64,000 nucleotides of DNA, from positions 14,768,001-14,832,000 of the forward strand of contig NC_063052.1 of NCBI RefSeq assembly GCF_018812025.1. The letters are read 5' to 3'. Position numbers and translations under genes: made by a program. Below, piece after piece: positions 23,393 to 36,800 of the stretch. How positions within the stretch are numbered: position 1 is the first letter of the stretch; each line of letters begins with the position of its first letter. This DNA is from Megalobrama amblycephala (taxonomy: Eukaryota > Chordata > Actinopteri > Cypriniformes > Xenocyprididae). A model generated the notes under the pieces. The model saw nothing but the letters and a program-made list of their open reading frames with translations, was not told the DNA's origin and made no database searches.

Positions 23393-24689
23393 ATTTCTGA
23401 AAAACCTTCAAACCTTAATTTTTGACCACGTGACTTACATGACATAAACAACCCCTAAAAACGCAACTGGGTCAGGTAAACCCAAAACTGGCCTAATTAA
23501 ACAGGACTCACTTAAGACCAATTAATCAACTGGTCGATTTTGAAAATGTAGCTCTCCATATCCCTACTTGCTAAGCAGCCTCAAGAGACAAATCCAGCTT
23601 GCCAAAAAAGCAGTCCAAAAGTAGGATTTACAATTTTGGATATCAACCAAATATGCCTAATTGTTGTTAATTCTTCAAATGTGGACAAATAAAATATGAA
23701 GACTGCAATTCATGTGCTTGGCGATGAGGCTGGGCAGGTGGATGATGATGCAGGTTAAGATTTAGACTGTACTGGCATGTCATTTCCCATGTTTAACTAC
23801 TACACACTGTGTGCCAGACCAACCTGATTAATACATTACAGCACATAGGCTTCATTTTCTCTTCCTTTTGAGTCACTTCTTGGCATGTCTACACACTGCA
23901 TAACCTTAAACCTGCAACCTGACCATCTGAAAAGTCCTCCAAAAACTCTTTAAACCTGCAATCGCACAGGAGAAAACCAGTGTACACTGGTTTAAGATGT
24001 TGTTTTCAGCAGGGTCTGCAGTTATATAATATCAAACTCAGGAAAATGAAGAAGAGAGAAAATAAAAATCACACCCCAAGCACATTAGGATGCCGGGCAC
24101 GTCGCTTGACTGACGACATCCCTGAAAGCCTTCATTTTTCTTCGTCCGCATGCTGTTAACTGTGGCACACACCTCTCCTCCCCTCCTCCGTCACAAACCT
24201 GAAATCAACTTAAAAATATATCACTCCTGCCACGGAGGTGAAGTCGTAATGCTCCGTTCATGTTCAAAATACAAACTTACAAACAGCCTAAATGGATAAT
24301 CCATTCTCAGTGCACCTCTGCCTGAAACCGAGTTAATCTACAAGATCATTTCCACAATGAATACTCAATTTTTCTGCCAGGAAATATGGGCTGCGGATTA
24401 CCTCTGACAGCACAGAGCTGCAATCTTTAAGTCATACACAGTTTTATTTATGCATTTATCAGATAAATCCCCCACCCAGTTGGAGTCACTGAGCTCACAC
24501 ACACACACACACACACAGGCATTTTTGATAGGTCCCATACTGCCACCTTCTGGTGAAAAATAATGCTTTTATATTTTTCTGCACAGCTATAAACCTGAAA
24601 AATGTTGCTTCCGCAGATAGTATACACAGATGGGAAGGTGTTATGACTACATCCAATTATTATTTTCATATAAATATTTTTCAACAAGT
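23393..24689. other. Unique stretch, no gene seen
   Basis: Mostly non-repetitive, with a short (AC)n at 24497-24519. No exon or element supported. Confidence 0.4.
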
Positions 24690-25110
24690 TGTAATACTTT
24701 AATTTAGCAAGGATGCATTGGGATCTAGTGATGCAAAATTGATCAAAAGTGAAACTAAACACTTTTATATTATTACCAAAAAACAATTTTTCACATAAAT
24801 GCTGCTTTCTATTCATCAAATATCCAGGGAAAAAATGTTTTAAAAAACATTTCAACATTGAAAATAATCGGAAAGGTTTCTTGAGCAGCAAATCATCATA
24901 TCAGAATGATTTCTGAAGGATCATGTGACACTAAAGACTGGAGTAATGATGCTGAAAATTCAGCTTTGATCACAGAAATAAATTACATTTTACAATATAT
25001 TCACATAGAAAATTGTTATTTTAAATAGTAATAATATTTCACTATTTTTACTGTATTTTTGATTAAATAAATGCACACTTGGTGCGCACAAGAGACTTTT
25101 TCAAAAACAT
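24690..25110 (-). mobile_element. ACCGTTCAAAAG-type MITE, reverse orientation
   Basis: Carries the complements of the family motifs in order: 'tttcttgagcagcaaatcat', 'gatttctgaaggatcatgtg', 'gtaatgatgctgaaaattca' and 'ttaaataaatgcac'. The minus-strand ORF of 147 codons at 24448-24891 overlaps this repeat and is not considered a gene. Confidence 0.9.
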
Positions 25111-27071
25111 TTAAAAAAAAATCTTAAACCCCAAGCATTAGAATGCTAGTATATAAAATACTTATATAATAATAATAATAAAGACAATATATAAAGCAAT
25201 TATACACATGCTACATCAGACACCATTTTTAAACACACACACAAAAAAAAATCTTCTAAATAAATTTTAAAAAATGCATGTTTTTGTTCCAATATGTTCT
25301 GAGTCTGGCTGGCTGTAATTGTGTTTTGTCACACAGCATCTTCACTTTCACGTATCGTGTCGTGGCTGGTTAGGACACGATGTAAAGCTCAGCTGAATTT
25401 GTTCTAGATCATTAAACATGACTTTATAGTGCCTGTCTGTGGAGGTACTTTCATACAAAAGTGCTGTCTGTGCAGTGGGACCCCAAGACTGCACATTTTT
25501 GATGCCTTCGCTTCTCAAACAAACCTGATTCTACTCATTAACCCAATAGCAGATGCTCCGTGACCTGAATCAGGCGTAGCAAATAAGGGAGACATACAAA
25601 ATGTGCAGTATTGGGTGCCAAAACTTAGAAATTGGGGAATGTGAATAAGTTTCATGATTGGAGGAAATTTGTAAATGTGAATGGAAAATTGGTAGCACAC
25701 TGTAAACACTACTACAGATACATTCTTGGGAGAGGAAACAGCAAAATGTCTGCACAGCAAGGCTAACGGAGAAGACAAATGCATGGCATGCCGATGCATC
25801 ATGATGCATTCATGTGGGACAGGGGTTGAGGTAACAGCTGGCATTATCTCATTGACTGCCTCATCGTCAACCTGGAACATGATGAAAAGACGCATCTCGT
25901 TACAGCAAAAAACAGCATAAAACTCACAACGCAAGTTCAACACAGCAATAAATATTTAAATATGTAAGTGTAAATGTAATTAACCTGCAAAGACTCATTA
26001 TACTAGCTGATAAACATTGGTGCATATGTGACTATGTAATTAAATATCATTCTCATTTAGTGGAAAACAGATGCCTTAACTAGATTTTTACAGGATTTTA
26101 CTTTTACAATGTGTATCTAATTGGCCACAATTGCTTTGGAAGAATATTTTAGGGGGGAAAAAATTTTTTAAATGCAACTTCTAATCTTTTAAATATTAAA
26201 GAGGACCTATTTTGTCTCAAATTTGTTTTTGTGCTCTACTAGATTGAATGTTGATTATTTTCCTCATATTCTCCATTGTTGCAGCTCCTCTCTTCCCAGT
26301 CTGTCAGTAACGCTCTGTTTAGTTCCTGTCTCTATGAAGCCCCTCCTTCTGAAAAGCACAGATGTGCTCTGATTGGTCGGCTGGAGCAGTGTGTTGTGAT
26401 TGGTGTTTGGGAAATATTAAAGAGGACATATTAAATATTAAAGAGCCTCTTACCATAACCGCCAGTTTCAACACACTATTAACTAACTCAACCAGGCCCC
26501 GCCCTTTATTCTGCATATTAATTATTTAAATGAGCAATAATTTGTCGTGTTTGTTCAACTCGAGACTACAATGGAGGCGTTTCAGGGAGTTTCTCTGGGT
26601 AAAGCCGTAGAAAAAAACTCTAAACAGGATCAATGGTAGTCAAATTTGTACGCTAGTACCAACATTTTGGTTGTCCGTTCACGTTTAAACATTTCTACAG
26701 AATCATGCCCTTGAAATCAAATCATGCTGTGTCAAAGCATGCCCACAGAAACAATACCCTGAGGTGATATCATGCACATTACCATAACATTACTGCGACT
26801 TATGTAATGCTACCACACAAATGCAAGAACGATTTGTGACTTGTGAATAAAGTTCCTGGCAGGATGACTTTAACTAGGAATAATAAATAATAAACGCCAC
26901 TAATCTTATTTCATTTTTTTAAAATGAACCCAACACTACCTGACTATTTTTAGTGCCTTAACACTTTAAAATAAGCCCATACCATGGTATTTTGATTACT
27001 CACACATTAACATGGTTTTTTGGACATGGATCATAGTAATGCCATAGTATTGGAGGTATCTTAGATTAACA
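25111..27071. other. Unique stretch with an unassigned 142-codon ORF
   Basis: A minus-strand ORF at 25515-25943 contains a possible splice acceptor ('tgttccag') followed by an open frame beginning VDDEAVNEIMPAVTS. I cannot assign it to a family and see no donor or partner exon. Another part (26190-26470) carries 'attaaagaggacctatttt'-type phrases typical of degraded TTAA MITEs. Otherwise nothing is supported. Confidence 0.3.
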
Positions 27072-27525
27072 CTACCATTCAAAAGTTTGGAATTGATTAA
27101 TATTTTTGCTATAATTACACTTTTGTGCTCACCAAGGTGGCATTTATTTGATCAAAAATACAGAAAAATCAGTAATATTGTGAAATATTATTATACTTCA
27201 ATATAGCCGTTTTCTATGTGAATATATTGTAAACTGCAATTTATATCACGTGATCAAAGCTGAATTTTCAGCATCATTACTCCAGTTTTCAGTGTCACAT
27301 GATCCTTCAGAAATCATTCTAATATGATGATTTGCTGACCTTCATATTTTTGTGGAAACTGTGATACATTTTTTTCAGGAGTCTTTCTTCAAAAGAACAG
27401 CATTTATTTAAAATGGATATCTTTTGCAACATTAAAAATGTCTTTACTGTCACTTTTGATCAATTTAATGCGTCATTGCTGAAAAAAATGCATTTATTTT
27501 CTTAAAAAAAAAAAAAAAAAAAAAA
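27072..27525 (+). mobile_element. ACCGTTCAAAAG-type MITE with A-rich tail
   Basis: The left terminus 'actaccattcaaaagtttgg' and the full set of internal motifs are present. The right end dissolves into a run of about 22 A residues (27505-27526). Confidence 0.9.
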
Positions 27526-27526
27526 A

Positions 27527-29149
27527 GGTTATATCACTGTACTTCTTGGGCATTTACAACTAGCATTTAAATTTAATGATGATTTTTTTGCAGCAATAGC
27601 ATCACCAAGCAGAATGGCAAAAATAATAATGATTGTTTTCAAACAGGTTTCCCAAACAGTCACCATTATATGCAATTGGTCAAAAAACAGACTCAAAATT
27701 CACAATAATATTTATAGTTTCTGCATGCATATTAAGCTGTGATAAGAGAAAGTATTTTAACATTACATTAAAACTTTAGGGGTATTTAGATGTTGCATTG
27801 TTATAGTATGCATTGGCAAATCTAAAAACATGCTTTACAAAAAAAAAAAAAAAACATGCATTAACACAGATTTAATAAATATGCAGAGCTGAACCGAAAG
27901 TACTTTTTATGATCCATTTCAGACTCTGAAAATGGAAGGTCGCGACAAAGCTTATCTCTGCAGAGACGGCCTGTGAATGTTTGTATTGCGCTCTTTAGGT
28001 GTTCCACCCTCCTGTTCCAGTCTCTCCAAAGCAAACCTGCACTCCTCCATCAGATAAGACTCAATCCAACCACCTGAAAGACTTCGGCTCTGTTTGAGGC
28101 AGTCAAACACCAGGTAAAAATAGAGAGAAGTAATGGAAGTCACCTCAGGTCACCGGCAGGTTTCATAATGGACGAAATTGAAAACGCCCATGGAAAAAAA
28201 CACTCACGAGGAGGTAAAGAAAGGCGGTAGACTCTAACTCACTTTTTGAAAGTCTAGTAATAAATAAAGCAATTGCCTCACAGGAAAAACAAGCAAAAGA
28301 GTCCCGGCTGCTCATTAAAGAGTGAATTTACACCTTTCTGCAGCCCGTACAGTTCAAGGCTCCTTGCTTTGCATATGAAGGGTGTTTAAATATCCATTAG
28401 ACACCATAATTTGTCAGGCACAGCCCTACGGGCTAAAGACGGAGAGAAAAACACGCTGTGATGGGAAGGGTGGGAGAGGGTCACTCAAACACACATTGTC
28501 ATATGTACACACCCTGTAGCAGAGGTGGGGAATCAATGAGCCGCAAGGAGACCACAGGCAGTGTCACAGTCACTGAGTTAATGTATAGTTGGAGATGCGA
28601 TGCATTGCGCTTGAGGCTTGATACTTCTCATTTAGAATCAGTACTAACTCTACTCTTCCTTATAAATGCATCGGAAGTCATTAAAGTCAGTTGCTGATGC
28701 AAAGGTGCTCATGCTGTCACATACATTCAAATATATATTTTTATATCCAAGTCTGCACCACACTTAGAAGATGGTATGACCAAAATCTTATATTATGGCA
28801 TAAATCATTTTATTTCACAGTTATTGCTCAAAATTAAACTCAATGTTTTTAACAACAACAATAAATCATAATAAAAAATAATCAATTGTTGTAATGTATT
28901 GTATTACTAATTATTATTATATATTACATCATGTAGTATTTTTTATACTAGTGATTTAAATGAATAAACTCCAAAATGTATTAATAATAATAACAAAACA
29001 AAATAATTAACAAATTATTGTTATTAGGGATTATATTATATATTATTATAAATAATCATATTTTATATTACATGTAGCACTGCATTTTTTGTTCTAATGA
29101 CTAAGTGAATAATTAAACTTCAAAATGTTGTGTTATTATTATAAGTTAC
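27527..29149. other. Unique stretch with one weak exon-like segment
   Basis: On the minus strand at 28096-27954, a possible acceptor 'ctgcctcaaacag' precedes an open frame reading SRSLSGGWIESYLMEECRFA and ending at a stop just after PSLQR. Codon use looks plausible but I recognise no protein and no partner exon. 28300-28680 is GC-richer. A conserved non-coding element is equally likely. Confidence 0.25.
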
Positions 29150-29168
29150 TAGTAGAATTTTATATATT

Positions 29169-29237
<69 letters not shown>

Positions 29238-29314
29238 CTATATGAATAATTATATATTATTATCTATATGAATATATATAGTAACAAAATAATTAATAAA
29301 TTATTGTTATTAGT

Positions 29315-29354
<40 letters not shown>

Positions 29355-29409
29355 AATTATATATATTATTATAATATAATAACACTAATTTATTATTTTC
29401 TTTTGTTAT

Positions 29410-29471
<62 letters not shown>

Positions 29472-29535
29472 AGAAAATAATTAATAAATTATTGTTATTA
29501 GTTATTATATATATATTATTATAAGTTACTAGTAG

Positions 29536-29573
<38 letters not shown>

Positions 29574-29798
29574 TATATATATTATTATAATATAATAACT
29601 AATAACAATTTATTATTCTGTTTTGTTATTACTAATATATATATATATAATATATAAATTATAATAAATTATTGTTATTAGTTATTATATTATAATAATA
29701 TATATAATTTATGTTATATATATATATAAATTATATATTATTATTATTATTATTATAATACAATAACAATAACAATTTATTATTTTGTTTTGTTATTA

Positions 29799-29841
<43 letters not shown>

Positions 29842-29885
29842 CACATACTATTAATAATGATAATAATAATAATAATAATAATACA
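29150..29885. repeat. Cluster of (TA)n microsatellites and inverted AT-rich spacers
   Basis: At least five (TA)n tracts (about 29177-29234, 29320-29350, 29414-29468, 29533-29568, 29803-29840), separated by spacers that alternate between 'aataaattattgttattag' and its complement-like form 'aacaatttattattttg'. The arrangement can fold into large cruciforms. ORFs reading IYIYIY are artefacts. Confidence 0.9.
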
Positions 29886-31349
29886 CAGTCATGTAGCATT
29901 TTTATTTTTATAGTGACCAACATACTTTAATAAACACATTTTTAAATTTTATTCTTCATTGACATACCAAAAGGCAATATTATTCATAAGAGATTAATTA
30001 GAAGTTGCACAGTATTGACTATATTTTTTTGCTTTGCGTCAGATTTTTTTTTTATTTTTTTTATTTTTTTGAAATATCTGAATATCTCACGGTATGAACA
30101 GAATCTATTTCAGCCATTGCTGTATTTGCGATCATTTCACCCAGCTCTATTTTGGTGGCCCACAAAACAACACCCTTGTCAATTTTGGTTCCTTTGCTGC
30201 CTCCATTTCAGAGCCTCTACAGCCCATTACACTTTTAATAATGCAACCCTGCCTCATTCTCACTCCCATGACGCACGGCACATCTCACTGGCAACACCTG
30301 TGATCTCGCAGGCCGTAAAACCGAATAAACAACTCGCAGTCTCGCTCGTGCTGAAACCAGACCGTTCTCATTCACCCTTCTCTAGCACTCTCTGGAGAAG
30401 CCCTATAAAAGCTGAGCCCCAAACCTTTGCTCCAATACAGGTTTCTGTTGAATTACACCACAATTTACTTTGCCGTTTACTAGCAGGACTATCGACGATG
30501 ACGTTTTTCTGCCTTGGTGATCACTGACAAGCTGGCAGGTAGTAAATGAAGGCTGGCAGGCCAGACACAGCGGTGTGATAAAATGCAAAAGCTTACACTT
30601 GTAGAGGAGTTTAATGTGTGACAAAACACAAGGACGAGTGATAAAAGTGAAATTTCCCTGGTGTAACTGAAATAAATGTTGCTTAATTTCGATCTTGTGT
30701 GCATAACTGCATTAAACATCAATGAATAAAACAATATATCATACTTTTATACTTGGTTAAACACCAATTTGAATAACAGCATCATCTTCTATTTGTAAAT
30801 GACTGTATATGACAGACCCTTAAGCAATAATCGAAAATCTGCAGTCAGATACAAATGGCCCACATTCAAACACATTGGCTAATTGGACAATAATACAATG
30901 GCAGATTAGCAGATAAAAATACGGGGCTGCAAACACAAATGGCCGGGGATGATGGTTTACACATCTAGTTATTCATCTACCTATTTTATCTGTGTTTAGA
31001 CAATGAAAGGAGGAAGAAATGTAGTGTTTCTAACCTAGAATCAGAAAGTTGTTGACAGTCTTATCAGGCACAATTGAAGGCAGAACGATCTACATTGCAC
31101 TGAAATAACAGGATCACTATCTAGCAGTGAACACATTTATATCTTATTTGTGTATATTCTTTATCCGCACTTCATCAGTACTTAATGTACCACATCTCAA
31201 CACCCATGTCACAAAATCATTCACTTTCTCCCCAAAGCTGCTTATAATGATTATTTCAATATTTCTTCCGGGAGCCCAAAATATATTAATTTCATTTCTG
31301 AGAAAGTCAACTGGGTGGCATCAGTTCTGATGGGTATTACTATGATACA
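29886..31349. other. Unique stretch, candidate non-coding conserved region
   Basis: Non-repetitive. A 170-codon plus-strand ORF at 30015-30527 starts in a T-rich tract and lacks recognisable domains or splice structure, so it is not called. 30090-30560 is GC-richer than its surroundings. Confidence 0.35.
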
Positions 31350-31773
31350 ATACACAAAGTTAAATCAACTCTGCTCAGAGTACATATGGTTCCTCTCTAA
31401 ATAGTGTTAAAGTAACACCTAACCAGAGTTAAAGTTAATGAGATAATTAAGTGATGATTGTGCATTAGTGATGAACACCTGCTGTTAACAAGCAGAATCA
31501 CTGAAGAAAAGACAAACACAAGAACTATGACGACTTCAGCCACAGTCTTAGATTAAATCAACTGTAGATATAATACATTATTTCTGTCAAGATCTCAGTA
31601 GATTTCTTCAGTGATTCTGCTTGTTAACAGCAGGCGTTCATCACTAATGCTCATTCATCACTTAATTAATCGCTTAATTATCTCATTAACTTTAACTCTG
31701 CTTCAGTGTGGCTTTAACACTACCATATGTACTCCGTGCAGAGTTGATTTAACTCTTGTGATTTTGCTGTGTA
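31350..31773. mobile_element. Fold-back MITE ('aagttaaatcaactctg' arms)
   Basis: The left arm 'agttaaatcaactctgctc' and the right arm 'gagttgatttaactct' are inverted. Further inside, 'gaacacctgctgttaacaag' pairs with 'cttgttaacagcaggcgttc' and 'aactttaactctg' pairs with 'cagagttaaagtt'. The arms are about 180 bp around a loop near 31530-31600. No ORF. Confidence 0.85.
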
Positions 31774-32702
31774 CAGGCTTTCGCACCGGAGGAACGTTTT
31801 CATGGTTTCTATAACTATTGGCGAAAGTACCCGCTTTTTGCCATGTTCGCCAATGAAACTGGGAATGATTTTTGTGGGAATTAAATTAGCTCCTACTTCA
31901 GATTAGGGTCTAACCCAACACAATAGGGAGTATCAGTGACGTAAGTGTACGTTGGTTGGACGAACGCATACAAAACACCACCATCCGCCATTTTTAAAAA
32001 GCTGTAAACACACAGTTTACTTATACTTTCTCCACGACACAACAAAAACACAGCTCCTTCCTCAAGTTGTTAAATGCCACACGTCACGTCTGGAGGTGCA
32101 AATATAACCAGGAAAATGGCCCTAGGTGAAAATTTAGTTCTCAGGGGACCTTCCTGGTAACTAGTTCCTATAATTGACCCTACGCTGGGAGTTTGATTGA
32201 CAAGCGATCTAACCAATCATAACGCTGAATCCGCCATTTTGTACGACAAAGCAGTCAGGAGTTAGAAGATTAACCTCGGTGGACTTGAACTTGAAAAAAT
32301 GGTGTGTATTGACGTCTTTCCTTGTTTGAAATAACATACCTTCTGATGTTCATTCATGTTTATTTGATGCTATAAATGAACTAGTAGGCAGAGATGATCG
32401 GTTCACGAGCCAATTGAGCTGAGGCGCTACAGCACTCTGTCACGACACATTAAAGAGTCACAAAACGGTTTTATTCTTCGAATTTCTTAAAAAAATTACA
32501 CAGTTTGAAAGCTGGGACTTTGTTTAATATCATAAGTAACCTGCTCTGTCTTGTCTGTCGACGTGTTGTCAGTGTCCTCTTTGCTCCGCGATGTATTTTT
32601 CACTCTGTGTGGCGTGACGGCGTCATGGCTTGTCGGACAAAGCAACAGTAACTAAGGGGGGCGGGTCTTTGCGAAGGGTCAATTACCCGGTGCGAAAGCC
32701 CC
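31774..32702. mobile_element. Inverted-repeat element ('GGCTTTCGCACCGG' ends)
   Basis: A 14 bp perfect terminal repeat, 'ggctttcgcaccgg' at 31776 and its complement at 32687-32700. About 930 bp, directly abutting the preceding MITE. No transposase ORF is visible, so it is probably a non-autonomous or decayed DNA transposon. The target duplication is not resolved. Confidence 0.75.
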
Positions 32703-32876
32703 TAATGAGAACCGATATGAAGCTAAATTTGATCCGTGAGTAAAATTCTATTCTAGAACCAACAATAATGATGGCAGACATCTTACTTTAGTAATTCTAA
32801 CACAAATGTAATTTAGAAAATGAATCCTGTCTGAATAGTGCCAATTAAGGCAATGAGCACAACTTTAGTCCCTTAC

Positions 32877-33033
32877 CTTCATCAAAGTCAGCATCGTCCT
32901 CTGTGTGTTGAGGGAAAGGGAAGCAGTTGGTGATCTCCAGCCTGTCCTCCACCACCAGCCCCAGCAGCACCCCCTGCACCACCTCACTGCCCTGACCTTC
33001 CTCCTGGTAATGCTTGATGATCTTCATCACCAC
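32877..33033 (-). CDS. eif3h: eif3h exon 2 (translation initiation factor 3 subunit H)
   Basis: Encodes [20 protein letters not shown], then [20 protein letters not shown] and [12 protein letters not shown], near-identical to vertebrate EIF3H over the start of its MPN domain. eIF3h is a non-catalytic MPN subunit (lacking the zinc-binding JAMM residues) of the eIF3 complex, which binds the 40S ribosome and promotes assembly of the initiation complex in the cytoplasm. The exon is bounded by acceptor 'tttcag' and donor 'gtaagg' on the minus strand. It is 157 nt, starting in phase 0 and ending after the first base of a valine codon, which joins the expected next exon (V-QYQMEM in vertebrates). 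Exon 1 lies 19.3 kb upstream on the same strand. Exons 3 onward are not seen in the 32.8 kb to the left. Confidence 0.97.
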
Positions 33034-33369
33034 CTGAAACACAAAAACACATGCTTGAAGATCTGATAACATTCACACTAGTTGAGGCTTTTCATACTTG
33101 AATAGTTAACCCTGGTTTATTTTGAGCACGGGTAAACACTGCTCATAATTAATTCATTCTGGGTATTCGTATGCTGACGTTTCACAGAGTCAGTGTCAGT
33201 GACTGGACAAACGCAGTACGCAACCGTTGCACATCAGGGCTCCGGACTGCGAAGTTGTAACTTCTTCCTGAGTCTCTCCATCAGTGTCGACTCCGGTTTG
33301 AACAATGTAAGGCTGAACACCATCGTCATTTTGGCTGCGTGAGATTCTCCAGCTTTGTTGTTGTTGAGC

Positions 33370-33598
33370 TGTTAAAGCTCCGCCCTCTTCTGGAAAGGGG
33401 GCGGGAGCAGCAGCTCATTTGCATTTAAAGGGACACACACAAAAACGCGTGTTTTTGCTCACACCCAAATAGATGCAAATTTGACAAGCTATAATAAATG
33501 ATCTGTGGGGGATTTTGAGCGGAAACTTCACAGACACATTCTGGGGACACCAGAGACTTTTATATCTTGTGAAAAGGGGCATTATAGGTCCCCTTTAA
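33370..33598. mobile_element. Degraded TTAA element, right end only
   Basis: Ends 'attataggtcccc' + TTAA, the terminus of a common fish MITE type also glimpsed at 19839 and 26200. The left terminus is not identified; 'agggctccggactgcg' at 33237 belongs to a different family. Confidence 0.45.
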
Positions 33599-33860
33599 TG
33601 TTATATTTAATGTGATGATTTATAAACTAAAGTTTAAAGATGTAGGAAAACCAACACTCTGTGGCAAACAAACACTTTAATTTTTTTAATTTGTTTTTTT
33701 AAAAAAAAGACATGAAATTACCACTATAACCAGCAGATGGTGGCAGAGGAGCACTTATTGACTTATTAACCATTTCCACTCCCTAATATATTGAAAAGTA
33801 CAAAAAGTCTCATGAAAAACAAAAACTTTTCTTTAAATTGTGACTGAATTACACAGAAAG
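33599..33860 (+). repeat. Dispersed repeat unit, uninterrupted copy
   Basis: Motifs 'atgtgatgatttataaact', 'aaaaagacatgaaattacc', 'gcacttattgacttatt' and 'tctcatgaaaaacaaaaact' occur in the same order at 39535-40482, where three elements interrupt them. The stretch 'ttattgac' at 33755-33762 is the empty target site of the insertion at 40039. Confidence 0.85.
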
Positions 33861-36800
33861 TGTTCTTCTGTGTTCTTCTTTACTCCAGTGGTCCTGTTTT
33901 CGGTCACCATTTTACATTTTTTCCCCTCAAACGCTGAAACAACTGTTTATATACAACTCTGTGAGAGTCTAAAACATGTGATTATAAGCCACATGACTGG
34001 CTGTCTGTTGTTAAGCATCTTCTAACAATGCATCGTGCACAAGTTTGGCACCACAATGCAGGGATGTAAATATGAGTGACAAAGTGGTACGTAAAATAGG
34101 ATGTTTGCCCTTCGCAAATTTATTATCGTTTTGCATTTATTTATTTATTATTTAACATGGCAAAAAGCAATAATAAATAAAGAGCTAGTCTCCAGACATT
34201 TAACTGGTAGTGTGCTTATATGTCATGTGTATAGTCTGAAAAGTCCATCGGAAAGCATGGTCTGGAGTATAAATGATAAAAGGGTTGGAGAGTTGAAGGG
34301 ATTCCTGGAAATGTGATGAAAGGAATATGGTAGCAGGTGGATTTGGGACAAAATAGAGCTTAATCTTTAATCCGTAAACTTTAATACAGATCATAACCAT
34401 TTGGAATTAGAAATGTCCCCTATAGATAACAGATGAGGACAGATAGAGAATGGGAAAATCCGAGAAGGCACGGGAGTGGGGCAGCAGTAATAACTGGATG
34501 AAATACCACAGGTGAAGAGTAAAGCATCCCACATGGCTGCGATAAGCTCAATGGCAGAGCGAAGCTCCGCGCTTTTATAGAAAAATCTAATTCATCTTCA
34601 GCCGAGCAGAGCAGGGGCACGAATCTGTCGACAAAGCAGTATCGATCCCCGAGTCCAGGACGCCTGGCATCTAACGCAATAATAGATTTTCAGTTGTGAC
34701 CACCAGCAGGCACAACCTTATTTAAATCCTAACAACAACAACAACAACGAAAAATGTCTTATGGTAAATCCTCAAAGGTTTCAAATAAAAATAGGTGAGA
34801 GATACACTGATAAACTTGTGCAGTGTGTTCATTGGACCAGCACTGAAAGGTCAGAGGGGCCCAAAGGACAGACATGGTTAACAAGATCCTGGTTCAGAAA
34901 CCTTTGACATAGGTCTGTGCTTGAATCTCCTAATGCTTAACTAGGATTAAGGAACCAATGTGGGGGGGGGGGAGATCAATACAGCACACCATCCATTCAT
35001 CTTCAAAGCCTGATCCTCATCGAGAGCCTGTGCTTGGAAGCAATTTCTGAGTGTTAAAAAGACTTTTACAACCAGAATCTACAGTTCTCATAGTGGAAGA
35101 TCCAAAATACCTTCCTGTCATTCACAAGGTAGGTCCAAAATGTCTTAGATTTTCAGAACATCAGAATAAAGTAATAAAATAAAATAGAATTTATAATCGT
35201 AAACAAACTATCTGCAAAATCAATTACTAGTAGGGATGTGCCCAAAGCTGAATACTATGGAGCCCCTAAAGGGACATGGTGATGGGAAAAAATTTTGAGA
35301 TGGGAGGAAAAAATATATGTATATCAATGCTTTTGCTTTCTCTCACAATTATATGGTTGGGTAATTATATTGTGCCTCTATCAATATGTGGGGTATTGAA
35401 ATCTCTTTTGAACGCACACTCGCGTTTTACTTTCACTTTCTAATTCATGTTCATGTGTACTCTGACAAATATCTTATCTTGTAAAATGTGTCTCCCTATA
35501 CACAATGACGCTCAGGATTTACACACGCTTTAGTGGACTCACAGAGGTTTTGAAAGATGAATTGCCCAATTATACTTTACTCCAGGGGTCCAAAAGAAAA
35601 ACTGACAGAGCCTGCAAGAGTTGACAAATCAGTCCAAACAACTTTATTAGTGAAATTGTATCTTTACAGGTCCAATTTTTCATTTTTATAGAACGAACAT
35701 AATTACTAGACCTCAGGAACCAGACAGCAAACATTCATGCCCATAATGCCCGAACCGAGAGGTAGAGCAATGACTGATTGTAAGCTGGCAGGGGTCTTGA
35801 ATTCCCGGTTGTCAGTTGATGGCTGTATTGGTGGGTTGCCATCTGATTATCAATAAAACTGACAGTTTTATTGTCACTTAGGCCATTAGGCAAGACTCCA
35901 GCCGGTCAAAGAGCCAGTAGTAGCTTTAGTCATATTAAATGTAGACAAAAAGACCCATTTCTACTCTAAACTTAACTAGTTATCAATACTACGTCAGTAT
36001 TGGTTTGATGACAACAAAATAACTGGATGAAAACGTTCAGTAACAAAGCGTTTTTTGATTTTGTCAACATTAATGAAGATGCTGTTGCAAAAGCATGCTG
36101 TTGACAGAAATATGACAGGAAAAAAGACAATGCAAGATATTAACAAAATGTTTTTGAAGAAGAAAAAAAACAATACAACTCTCTCAAAGTCTCAGATAAT
36201 CCAATAATAATAATTAGAGTAACACTGACTAAAATGAATGAATATGATGTGAAAAAATATTGACTACATTTAAAGTATATTTGAAACTATGACTGAAGCA
36301 AAAAAGTGTAAAAATGAGCAATGAGCAAATCCAGAAACATGCAAACACATGGATGTATGTGTAACCTAGTAGAAAATATCAGTTCTGGTAAACCAGAATC
36401 AAATGGGGCGATCCATGATATCACTATGGTTTCCACAGATAATAATTCATTAAATTATAATCTAGTTAACATTATATGGTAGCGTCAGCAAAAGTTATAC
36501 GTAAAAAACAATGTTTGCCCTTCACAAAAGGCACTGTAAGATTTAAAAATAACCAGTAATGTGTATGTCCGCATGTGTCAAGTTTCGACAAAGCCTTTGC
36601 TCGTTGTCTTAGTGGGGCAAGGTGACTGGGAAAGCTACAGAGCAAGTGGCATTCACAGGTCGAAAAGAGAGTGATTTCTAACCCAAGCTGAAGTCACCAG
36701 GGATCCAGAGTGAGAATGAGGCAGGCATTGAGCGCTAGTCCCTGTAGTCCATATGTCAAGCACATTGAAACTCAGACACCGCAAAGTCACGAGGAAGAGC

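Noticed and set aside
24448..24891. 147-codon minus-strand ORF
   Set aside because: Overlaps a copy of the ACCGTTC-type MITE and an (AC)n repeat; no domain.
25515..25943. 142-codon minus-strand ORF as a gene
   Set aside because: No recognisable family, domain, donor site or partner exon; recorded only as an unassigned ORF.
29268..29480. ORF rich in IYIYIY
   Set aside because: Translation of (TA)n; the same applies at 47597-47862 and 49894-50115.
30015..30527. 170-codon plus-strand ORF as a gene
   Set aside because: Begins in a T-rich tract (FFFCFA, FFIFFIF) and has no recognisable domain or splice structure.
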